A DNA stretch of 9,282 bases, taken from the NCBI GenBank assembly GCA_051006215.1, contig JBPCIO010000024.1, forward strand, positions 1 to 9,282, read 5' to 3'. This DNA is from CF-72 sp051006215. Its GTDB lineage: Bacteria; Chloroflexota; UBA6077; CF-72. A program made the translations under genes and the position numbers. Of this stretch, positions 1 to 6,835 are shown in pieces. The notes under the pieces are model-generated. The model was not told the DNA's origin. It ran no database searches and saw nothing but the letters and a program-made list of their open reading frames with translations. Within the stretch, counting starts at the first letter, position 1. Each line of letters begins with the position of its first letter.

Positions 1-788
1 GTGCTCAGCAGTCGGGGCGCGTCACTAAGCCGTTCGGCGATCTGCTCGACCGACAGTGTCCTGACCCACACAGCTGCCAGCTCCAGCGCGAGCGGGATGC
101 CATCCACTTGCCAGCAAATACGGGCGACGCTGGCCGCATGCTGCGCGAGCGAGAACCCTGGAAGAGCCGCCGACGCTCGCTGGTCGAACAAGCGCGCCGC
201 CTCCGACTGCGTCACCATCGCCGAGGGCAGGTCTGGGCCCCGCGCTGGCAGCCCGAGAGGCTGCAGGCGCCACGTGGTCTCGCCGGCAACGCCGATGGGC
301 TCACGGCTCGTCGCTAGGATGCGCAGCTCCGGGCAGTGCTGCAACAAGCGCTGTGCAAGCTCGCCACAGGAGTGGACCAGGTGCTCGCAGTTATCGAGCA
401 CCAACAACAAGACGCGCGACCGCAAGCCATCCGTCAGCACGTCCATGAGCGGTCGACGGGCCTGCTCCGAAATCCCAAGCACCGACGCGATGGCCTGGGG
501 CACGTGCCGCGCGTGCGCCACGCTGGCCAAGTCGACTATCCGGACTCCGTCTGCGAATTGCTCGGCCACACGTTGCCCGACTTCAACGGCCAGCCGCGTC
601 TTCCCGATCCCACCCGCTCCGGTCAGAGTCACCAGGCGAGCGGTGCGGATCAGGTGGACCAGTTCAAGGAGCTCCCGTTCCCGACCAACAAAGCTGGTGA
701 GTTGGAGCGGAAGCCGGGTGCCCTGGGTGCTGCGGAAGGCGAGTGTCCGCGACATGGCACGACTGGAGTCTTCCGAGCTGTCTAGCAT
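1..788 (-). CDS. STAND (NB-ARC) ATPase transcriptional regulator, LuxR/AfsR-like, 3' end beyond the window
   Basis: Seen: an uninterrupted minus-strand frame of 262 codons from ATG at 788 to the window edge, with no stop. It begins almost directly with the nucleotide-binding module: LTSFVGRERE at residues 30-39, Walker A GAGGIGKT at 57-64, Walker B VLLLVLDNCEHL at 126-137, a sensor-like TSRE at 160-163 and the GLPL-type motif DGIPLALELAA at 229-239. Known: these motifs in this order mark the signal-transducing P-loop ATPases of many bacterial regulators, usually followed by TPR or winged-helix regions and often a C-terminal LuxR HTH; that part lies outside the window. Start: GGGAG lies 9 bases upstream of ATG 788; the next in-frame ATG (755) has a weaker site. 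There is no N-terminal HTH, unlike the STAND gene at 6836. No frameshift is seen. Effector and DNA target cannot be inferred. Confidence 0.85.
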   Translation of the reverse strand, partial: MLDSSEDSSRAMSRTLAFRSTQGTRLPLQLTSFVGRERELLELVHLIRTARLVTLTGAGGIGKTRLAVEVGQRVAEQFADGVRIVDLASVAHARHVPQAIASVLGISEQARRPLMDVLTDGLRSRVLLLVLDNCEHLVHSCGELAQRLLQHCPELRILATSREPIGVAGETTWRLQPLGLPARGPDLPSAMVTQSEAARLFDQRASAALPGFSLAQHAASVARICWQVDGIPLALELAAVWVRTLSVEQIAERLSDAPRLLS

Positions 789-842
789 GTGTCCGATCTC
801 CCGAATGGGTAGAGCTACCGCCGAGTCAGTGAGGTGTGGACG

Positions 843-1067
843 TCACCTGCGTTCAGTCGGTGAGCTCCTGCATGGGCCGGCGCACAATCTGCCGCACCCG
901 AGCATGGTGGAATATGCGCGGACCTCCTCGGGCGCGAGCCCCTCGGGGGGTTGCCAGTGCTTGGTGCCGAATCCGACACGATCGCATCGTGTCAGTGTAT
1001 GGTGCTTGATCTTTTCGGCAACGCGTATGGCCTGATCGATCTCTGGAAAGCGACGTACGCGATGGGC
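843..1067 (-). pseudogene. Possible orphan gene fragment, family unknown
   Basis: Seen: a minus-strand open frame of 74 codons between a TAA (1070-1068) and a TGA (845-843), without a credible start codon. The translation includes FPEIDQAIRVAEKIKHH and VGFGTKHWQPPEGLAPEEV, which read like a soluble helical protein with ordinary codon choice rather than the Arg/Ser-rich noise of antisense frames. The region overlaps the 19-bp dyad. It could be the surviving C-terminal part of a gene whose start was lost, or chance. No function is proposed. Confidence 0.25.
975..993. repeat. Perfect 19-bp inverted repeat (8-bp arms, 3-bp spacer)
   Basis: GACACGAT (975-982) and ATCGTGTC (986-993) are exact reverse complements around CGC. 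It lies about 190 bases upstream of the left STAND gene and about 365 bases upstream of the acetyltransferase. There is no adjacent T-tract on either strand, so it is not a convincing intrinsic terminator; a dimeric-regulator operator or a small hairpin is possible. Confidence 0.45.
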
Positions 1068-1357
1068 TTAGGCACTATCACGGGCGACTATGAATCGCAC
1101 TGTCTCGGGTCCGATCAGGCAGTCCAGGTGGTCTGCGAACACCAGCTTGGGATCGGGATCCGGCTGAGTGCGAGAGTGGCGTCGTAGCGGAAGAGAGCGA
1201 GCGTTTCGCGTGCCGGCACACCGGTCACCAAAGAGGATCGGAGCGGCTGGCCAGATCCAATTGGCCTCGCGCTTGGCTCCCGCAAAACCGAAAACCACGC
1301 CGATCAGCTGAGAGGACCCATTCAGGTAACCGGGCCAGCCCATGATCCAAACGACCG

Positions 1358-2037
1358 GTGCAGGAGAGGCACCAGTACAGGCTGCTGTTGAATGGCACGG
1401 ATGAAATCGCTTGGCGTGGAGGGATAGTTGCTCAGTTACCGCCGTCTCCAGACAATCTTGCAGCAGCACTGGTAAAGGTGGTGACCGGTGAGCCACCGTC
1501 GCGTGATCTGAGTTCACCGCCGACGATTCTCGAACACTGCCGCCAGCTGCTCGCGGCCCGGCTCGGGCCGATCGAGCTGCGGGCGTCGTCGGGACCGAGT
1601 TATCTCATTCCGGAGACAGTCGCGTTTCGATCCAAGGTCGCGCTCGTACGCTCGGACGGAAGTGACATCTCGGCGCTGCGAAGCGCGAACCCTGTAACTG
1701 GGGCGCCCAGGAATGGGACGAGCTGCTCGACGAACTGCTAGGGCCCTGGATCATTGCGACACACGACGGCGAGGTCATCTCGATCTGCCATAAGCCCGCA
1801 AGCAGCGCGCGTGGTGCTGGGGCGGGGACCTGGAACCGACCGGACTTCCGGGGCCAGGGACATGCCGCAGCGACGACGGCAGCGTGGGCTTCGCTCATGC
1901 GGCCGTTAGGCCGTTTTCTGTTCTACAGCACTTCGCGTACCAGCGTATCCTCGCAGCGCGTTGCGGCACGCCTCGGCCTCCGTCCCATCGGCTGGCTGTG
2001 GCAGCTCACACAAGTTGGTTTGACAGTTGGCGGTTGA
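1358..2037 (+). CDS. GNAT family N-acetyltransferase, split by a frameshift
   Basis: Role: GNAT enzymes transfer an acetyl group from acetyl-CoA to an amine; the substrate here is unknown. Seen: residues 1-112 read from GTG 1358 in one frame (RLLLNGTDEIAW, PPTILEHCRQLLAARLGPIE, GPSYLIPE), and the rest reads in the next frame to TGA 2035-2037. The second part has WGAQEWDELLDELLGPW, VISICHKP, the acetyl-CoA motif A RPDFRGQGHAAA (R-x-x-G-x-A) and FYSTSRTSVSSQRVAARLGL, a typical GNAT C-terminus. Joining needs one extra base near 1690 (CCC read as CCCC gives SANPCNWG), for about 226 residues. The first frame stops at 1741 and the second has a stop at 1663, so the order is forced. The GTG has no clear ribosome site, so the true start may be upstream or lost. 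The frameshift may be a sequencing error or real inactivation. Confidence 0.75.
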
Positions 2038-2290
2038 CTGGGAGCGTGCCCGACCAATTATTGGTCATCTGCGAACCTCGGCCGTCTGCGGCAGCCTGGC
2101 CGCTGGGGCAGACATCAGCGTCACATTGGTGCCGGCTGCTCCTGGACGACGATCGTGAGCGACCCATTCAGCACCTTTTTTGGCGTCGCGAACCGGGTTG
2201 GCTACCAGGTGCTCACTGGCAACGATGGGCTGGAGTCAGATGCAGGTTGATCGGCGCTGCTGACTGGTGAGCTGAAGATCCTCTGGCACA
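2038..2290. other. Convergent intergenic spacer
   Basis: About 250 bases between the 3' end of the acetyltransferase and the 3' end of the exporter gene, which face each other. Only short open frames occur. No U-tract hairpin that would act as a clear shared terminator was found. Confidence 0.5.
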
Positions 2291-3823
2291 TCACCTCGAG
2301 TGGGTTAGCTCACGCTCGAGGTTCGTGACCTGCTGTGGCTGCGTGGGCGCGGCCGGGCCTGGCGCCGCTTGTTTCAGTACCGTTGCCGCTAGACCCAGGC
2401 AGACCAGCACCAATCCAGTGCTGATGGCCCAGGTGAGGTGATATGCGGCACTCAATGCGTCCGTTGTGCTCTGGCCCTGTGCAACAAGATCGCGGGTGCG
2501 CTCGCTGGAAATGGTAGCCAGCACGGCTAGACCCAGCGACGCACCCACCTGGGTTGTCGTGTTCAGCAGGCCGGACGCGAGTCCAGCATCGCTGGGCGTA
2601 GCGTCGACCATCGCCAGCATGCTGAGCGACGTGAAGGCGAGTCCGGCCCCGATCCCAAGCAGGACCATCGGAAGGAGCAGGTCCGCCACGTAGTCGGCGA
2701 AGAGGGGTGACCGCGCAAACAGCAGCATGCCGAGCGCAATCGTCGATAAGCCCGCGAGCAGCACCGTACGCGAGCCGAAACGCGTGATGAACCGCGCTGA
2801 CAGTCCGATCGACAACGCAGCCATGGCCACGGTGTCAGGTAGGAAGGCGAGTCCGATCTGCAGTGGGCCGTATTGTAAAACGCGCTGCAGGTAAAGCGAG
2901 CCCAGGAAGAAGAAGCCGAAGAATGCCGCAACCATCAACGCCTGAATGACGTTTGCACCGCAGAAGTTCCGCGATGCGAACAGGCGCAGGGGCATCAGCG
3001 GCGACGGCACCAGTGCTTGGCGAATAACGAAGGCCACGAGCAGTGCAACGGCGATTGCGCCGAAACCCAGCGTGTGGGTCGAGACCAGCCCGTACACCTC
3101 CGACTCCACGATGGCGTAGACACCCAGCATCAGCGCGGCGGTCACCAAGATGGCGCCGATGACATCGGCACCCTGTCTCAGGCCGACGCCCTCGTCAGGC
3201 TCGATCAATCGCAGGCCGAGCATGATGGTCAGCAGTCCGATCGGCAGGTTCACAAAGAAGATCCAATGCCAGCTGATCGTCTCGGTGATGAGCCCACCCG
3301 CGAGCAGGCCGATGGCGCCGCCTGCCGAGGCGACGAAGGCGAAGATGCCCATGGCTCGAGCCCGTTCGCCGGGCTCTTGAAACATCGTCACGACCATGCC
3401 CAGGATCACCGCCGAGCCGACGGCGCCGCCGATTCCCTGGACGAACCGCGCCGCGATCAGGACCGGCTGACTGAATGACAGCCCGCACAGGACCGAGGCG
3501 ACAGTGAACATGGCTACTCCGACCAGGAAAACCCGCTTCCGACCGACCAGGTCACCCAGCCTGCCGGCCAGCAGCAGCACGCCACCATAAGCGATCAGGT
3601 AGGCGTTGACGACCCAGGCCAGACTGGCCTGCGAGAACCCCAGGTCACGTTGAATGGAAGGTAGGGCGACGTTGACCACGGTGCTGTCGACTACGATCAG
3701 CAAGAAGCCGCTGCAAAGCACCAGCAGTGAGATCCAGCGCGAATACGTGCGCGCATGCGAGCCTATATACCCGCTTGCCGCACCCGTATCCGCGACGGTG
3801 TTTGCTTCGTTTGTCCGTGTCAT
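2291..3823 (-). CDS. MFS drug:H+ antiporter, DHA2 (14-TM, EmrB/QacA) family
   Basis: Role: inner-membrane proton-driven exporter; relatives expel drugs, dyes and other toxic organics. Seen: 510 residues with about 14 hydrophobic segments starting near residue 29. DSTVVNVALPSI at 46-57 is the DHA2 signature in TM1; GRLGDLVGRKR at 87-97 is MFS motif A; RFVQGIGGA at 126-134 is motif B; GLLAGG with ISWHWIFFVNLPIG at 183-196 matches motif C and the following loop. About 510 residues is normal for 14-TM members. Start: ATG 3823 (MTRTNEAN) sits just before the cytosolic tail and has GGGG a few bases upstream; the frame is open to 4000, but that extension is Cys/Arg-rich and unlike the family. The stop is TGA 2293-2291. 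The gene stands alone with no adjacent TetR/MarR regulator or membrane-fusion partner. It is the longest undamaged gene here. Substrate cannot be told. Confidence 0.9.
   Translation of the reverse strand: MTRTNEANTVADTGAASGYIGSHARTYSRWISLLVLCSGFLLIVVDSTVVNVALPSIQRDLGFSQASLAWVVNAYLIAYGGVLLLAGRLGDLVGRKRVFLVGVAMFTVASVLCGLSFSQPVLIAARFVQGIGGAVGSAVILGMVVTMFQEPGERARAMGIFAFVASAGGAIGLLAGGLITETISWHWIFFVNLPIGLLTIMLGLRLIEPDEGVGLRQGADVIGAILVTAALMLGVYAIVESEVYGLVSTHTLGFGAIAVALLVAFVIRQALVPSPLMPLRLFASRNFCGANVIQALMVAAFFGFFFLGSLYLQRVLQYGPLQIGLAFLPDTVAMAALSIGLSARFITRFGSRTVLLAGLSTIALGMLLFARSPLFADYVADLLLPMVLLGIGAGLAFTSLSMLAMVDATPSDAGLASGLLNTTTQVGASLGLAVLATISSERTRDLVAQGQSTTDALSAAYHLTWAISTGLVLVCLGLAATVLKQAAPGPAAPTQPQQVTNLERELTHSR
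2293..2322. repeat. Inverted repeat at the 3' end of the exporter gene
   Basis: ACCTCGAG (2293-2300) and CTCGAGGT (2315-2322) are exact reverse complements separated by 14 bases, overlapping the exporter stop codon and last codons. It could form a hairpin at the transcript end, but no run of T follows on either strand, so intrinsic termination is only a weak possibility. Confidence 0.35.
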
Positions 3824-4150
3824 CTGTCCCCATTTCTTCTTGTTTGGTCGCACTTGACATGTCGTCGACTGCATTGTGAGGCAACTGGCCCAAAAGAGCG
3901 TGCATTCTCGGTTCGTACAGCGGCCGCGAGTCTTGGAGGGAGGGGATGTCGATCTCGGCCCCATCTCGTGCGACGTGCTCACGTGCTTGGTCGCCCGCAC
4001 CGAGGCCGTCGATGCACGGGCAGAGGCATCACTTCTCAGTTGTTCTTAATCACCGACCGCTTCCTCATGCCGGCGACCTGGCCGCCGATGACGGTGACCT
4101 CGAATGGCGCGTCGTTGCCCGGACCGGGCCGCCACTTGCCGTAACTCGGC
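3824..4150. other. Gene-poor region upstream of the exporter
   Basis: About 330 bases expected to contain the exporter promoter on the minus strand; no convincing -10/-35 pair was recognised. On the plus strand GGAGGGAGGGG abuts an ATG at 3946, but spacing is too short for a normal ribosome site and the 86-residue frame behind it runs antisense into the decayed peptidase. A second plus frame (about 3858-4047) encodes RVLEGGDVDLGPISCDVLT, faintly like an NTF2/SnoaL-type protein, but is too short and weak to call. Confidence 0.4.
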
Positions 4151-4593
4151 ATTGGTACCGCGGCTGGCGCCAGCGCCATGATAGGCGCGGCAACCGGCAT
4201 GTATGAGTACGGCTGGCCGGAGAATGCTTCGCTCACGAACCGCGAGCCATGCGCCTCCAGCCCACGCCCCCCCCGTCGAACACCGTCTAACCCGACCACC
4301 CGGGAATGAGCCGAGGCGGGATCATTGATCGTCAACGGGTATCCCTCGTCGATGCGGACCTCGGCAGTCACTCCGCGCCGTTTCTGGGATGATGTTCTGC
4401 CGGGTACTCGCTGCGAGAGGCGGGGCGAGAGGCGTGCACGCCCCGTCCTCGCACCACGAGGGTGAACACCTCGCCCGAAGCCAGCGCCGGACCCGAGCAG
4501 TAGCTCGCGGATCCAGCAGCAATCGACGGATCGGCATGCAGGGCAAAAAGCCATGTCGACATGTGGCTCCTCCAGCAATCCCTCCGCATGGCC
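4150..4593 (-). pseudogene. Decayed M20 family amidohydrolase (M20D, hippurate/N-acyl-amino-acid hydrolase type)
   Basis: Seen: pieces of one recognisable protein in the right order but in different frames. GHAEGLLEEPHVDMAF (4593-4546) is followed in the next frame by ALHADPSIAAG and FTLVVRGRGVHASRP (to 4422), then QNIIPETA (4399-4376) in a third frame, then AEVRIDEGYPLTINDPASA (to about 4309) back in the first; SEAFSGQPYSYM further on may match the family's DFSY segment. Known: in intact M20D enzymes these segments lie in the catalytic C-terminal half and the lid (dimerisation) domain. The first frame change is at a T5 run (plus-strand A5 at 4545-4549), fixed by removing one T. Between HASRP and QNIIPETA, and between PETA and AEVRI, roughly 40-50 residues each are missing, so deletions, not only indels, have occurred. 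The N-terminal half with the metal-binding HxxGHDxH and PAEE motifs is absent. It cannot make a working enzyme. Confidence 0.65.
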
Positions 4594-4850
4594 TACGCTA
4601 TCTACGAGAACGGTCTCTCGATCAACGTGATGTACACGTCGACGGTCCCAAGAAGCAGGCGGGCGGTTCAAGCTCTTCCGCCGGATGGAAGCGCCCGCGG
4701 AGCTCGGTTCGTTTTCGAGATCAAGAACGAGCACTGACCCCCGACCGGCTTTTGAGAGGTCAAGGGGTCGCGGCAGCGTGGGCTGCTCCCATTGCGTGAT
4801 ACCACGGTAAGCGAGCCCAGGCTGCGGTGGTCGCGGCGACCGGTCGGGGG
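4594..4850. other. Spacer between the decayed peptidase and the exported-protein gene
   Basis: About 257 bases in which the missing N-terminal half of the M20 gene would be expected but is not readable in any minus frame. A plus-strand frame ending at TGA 4735-4737 (AYAIYENGLSINV, ARGARFVFEIKNE) looks superficially protein-like, but its first part runs antisense to the peptidase remnant, so it is not called. Confidence 0.4.
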
Positions 4851-6605
4851 TTACTGGGCGATCTGAGCGGTGACGGTGCGTCCACTCAGGTCCAGGACCG
4901 ACAGCTCCGTCGACTGTCGTGGCGCGGGGTAGTCGTAAGCAGTCGGCGGGATGCCGCTTCGGGCGATCAGAAATTGGTTCGCAATACGACGCGCGGCCCA
5001 CGTGGCACCGTCCGCACTCTTGTAACTGATCGACAGCGTGAGTCGCGCGCGCCCCTCACCAGCGCTGTCAGCCCGGTCGGCCAACCACGGCCCGCTGCTC
5101 AGGCGCACGGCGCGCGGCGAGCCATCCTCGGCCTCGTACTGGAGCCAGTCGACCGAGCTGCCCGCCACCACCCGCCGAGAGTCTCCCGGCTGGGCGGCCG
5201 GAGCCGGTTCACTGCCTGCATAGTCTGGCCGCGTGGTGAGCTGGAATACCGCGAACAGCTCCTGGTGCAGCGACGTCTGCAGGTCCGAGTTGCCAGCGGT
5301 GAAGCACACAACGGTGTCGCTGCAATTCCTCAGAATCGACTCGACGGGGTAGGTGTCGGTGCCGTTGATGAGGGCCTGCAACTGGTCGGGAATGGCCAGC
5401 TCCTTGGCGAGGCTCATGGAGGCGGTGATGAGAGTGGAAATGGTTGCGGCCAGGACTCCTGCAATACCGCCGCCGGTAGCCGCCGTGGCTGTGCTGGTGC
5501 CTACCCCCGTGCCACCGAGCGCTAGTCTGGTCGCGAATGGGAAGAGCGCCTTGACAACGGCGGTCGGTGCGCCCAGGTACGCGCCAGCGGCAGTGGACAG
5601 CCCCGTGAAGGCCGCGCCGTAGCCCAGCAGGGCGCCGCTCGATGTTGCCCAGAACAGCGGTCCGGTTCTGGGGTCGTTTACCCCCTGGTTCTCGAACGTC
5701 TGCTTGGCCCCGTATGCCACGAACGCCGCGATCCCTGGCGACTCCGGGGTGAACGCCGCCGAATTCCGATGCACGCGCTCCGGGCGCTGTAGCTGAAGCC
5801 TGGCGGCGGCACGTACCCGCACGCGTTTTGCCGCCAGATTTCGTACTCGCGCTGCGCAGCCACGAGCGACCGGCGATGCGCGTCGCGCACCCGCTGCGTG
5901 AACGCGTTGACGAGCAACGTCTCGTCGTCATCACGGCTGGCCGAGTCCTTGCGCAAGGCCTGCACAAGCTGCGCGTATAGTTCGGCGCGCACCTGGTCAC
6001 GGGCGTAGCGCATCACGCGCGACCGTTCACTGTCCGGCAACTGGTACTGCTGGAGGACGCTGCCGATCGCTTTCGCCTCCTGCCGCCTCAGGTGCTGCGT
6101 TGCTCCCGCCGGGTCTGCGCGCAATTGTTGCAGCGGGATGAGCGAGCAGTCCTGGTAGATGTAATCGGCACCGTTGCACAAGGCCGCGACATCTCCACTC
6201 AGGGTGAGTTGGGACGTCTGGCTGGAGTCGAACGGGAACCTCGACCTGTCCGCCAGTAATGTCGATACTGGTCGTCGTGACCGCCGGGGTCGGGTTCGGG
6301 ACCGGCGTCGCAGTCGGAGCCGGACGATACAACGGGTTCGTGAAGACCTGTGGAGTCGGGGCCGACTGGGCCATGGCCGCGGGTGGGAAAACCGAACCGC
6401 TCGCGATACTTGCGGCGAGGCCAATCGCCAGCAGGCGCGAACCGACCCAGTGCGCTACCTCGTCCTGGATCAAGCGGGCTGCCTGCTTCGTGGGTGTTTG
6501 CCGTGTGCGTTTCGTCACGCGGGCCGCCGCGGCACGCCACTCTGTGAGCAGCGCCCTCGTGAGTGCCGGGATCGCGGGCGCGCTCCCGTCCAGGACATTG
6601 GTCAT
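4851..6605 (-). CDS. Predicted exported protein of unknown function, about 584 residues, frameshifted twice
   Basis: I do not recognise this family. Start: ATG 6605 has GGAGG eight bases upstream, an excellent ribosome site; stop TAA 4853-4851. Reading runs 6605 to about 6242, shifts by one base (one extra base near GAGGTTCCC), continues to about 5762, shifts back (one base missing in GGAATTC) and runs to the stop. Features in the joined protein: a charged N-terminal extension (1-55); a signal-like core RLLAIGLAASIASGSVF ending in AMA-Q at 77-80; a Pro/Thr linker (about 95-112, PTATPVPNPTPA); a charged helical region (160-257); two Gly/Ala-rich hydrophobic segments (about 318-358 and 371-398); a soluble tail. 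All six Cys (143, 153, 262, 278, 428, 434) follow the signal, in close pairs, suiting disulfides outside the cell. It could be cell-surface, membrane-inserting or pore-like; these are guesses. It is divergent from the XRE-STAND gene. Confidence 0.7.
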
Positions 6606-6782
6606 CGGGATTACCTCCAACCGGGGAATGGGGGAATGGCCAACCACTAAGAGAGGCGCCCGTGCGATCACTTGACGTCGCGCGAGCCCAAGTGGTGCAT
6701 CGCTAGCCTGCCCCACAGCCCCTCACCTGGACACCCACAGTGCCCCCACGCTTCCTCTACGCTGGCCCGTGGAGGCGCTACC

Positions 6783-6804
6783 GTGCAGCGTGAGCTGGCT
6801 GCAC
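6783..6804. promoter_or_regulatory. Dyad in the divergent promoter region (possible operator)
   Basis: GTGCAGC (6783-6789) and GCTGCAC (6798-6804) are exact reverse complements with an 8-base spacer. The site is just upstream of the possible starts of the XRE-STAND regulator (6812 or 6836) and about 180 bases from the start of the divergent exported-protein gene. Its size suits an XRE dimer, so autoregulation is plausible but unproven; it could also be a 5' leader hairpin. Confidence 0.35.
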
Positions 6805-6835
6805 CGTCTTGATGCGGCGTGAGCCGCTAGCGAAC

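Larger units (their letters stand above)
789..1357. other. Stretch without a secure gene
   Basis: About 570 bases between the divergently oriented STAND regulator and acetyltransferase genes. It holds a perfect dyad (975-993) and a 74-codon minus-strand open frame (843-1067) that lacks a start codon but has gene-like codon use. In that same minus frame, beyond a TAA at 1068-1070, the frame stays open upstream as far as 1517, where it overlaps the acetyltransferase antisense. I could not attach a family to any of this; it may be the remnant of a lost gene plus promoters for the two flanking genes. Confidence 0.4.

Noticed and set aside
1..1035. Long plus-strand open frame of 344 codons at the left edge
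   Set aside because: It is antisense to the STAND ATPase, is Ser/Arg/Cys-rich, and shows no domain; the minus frame carries all the motifs.
2070..2160. Short plus frame SLAAGADISVTLVP, reminiscent of DUF11-type repeats
   Set aside because: Too short, immediately followed by a stop, and without neighbouring repeat units.
3854..3882. TTGACA as a plus-strand -35 box
   Set aside because: No acceptable -10 hexamer at 16-18 bases and no gene downstream on that strand.
4081..4200. C-terminal part of the minus frame (PFEVTVIGGQVAGM) as an ECF sigma factor or NTF2-like tail
   Set aside because: Only a vague pattern over about 20 residues, with no sigma domains nearby.
3946..4206. 86-codon plus-strand frame with a purine-rich stretch before its ATG
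   Set aside because: The ribosome-like sequence touches the ATG, the product is Arg/His-rich without a domain, and it runs antisense into the peptidase remnant.
4552..4563. 12-bp palindrome CATGTCGACATG
   Set aside because: It lies inside the peptidase remnant where the same residues HVDM are read on both strands; likely chance.
4501..4737. Plus-strand frame ending in FEIKNEH, faintly like an oxidoreductase C-terminus
   Set aside because: Its first half is antisense to the well-supported M20 segments, there is a stop just upstream, and the resemblance is too weak.
4036..5001. 321-codon minus-strand open frame taken as one gene
   Set aside because: It mixes antiparallel or out-of-frame noise with two short M20 segments and overlaps the end of the exported-protein gene; better read as part of a decayed peptidase.
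6669..6694. CACTTG ... CAAGTG inverted repeat upstream of the exported-protein gene
   Set aside because: Six-base arms with a 14-base gap are expected by chance in a window this size.
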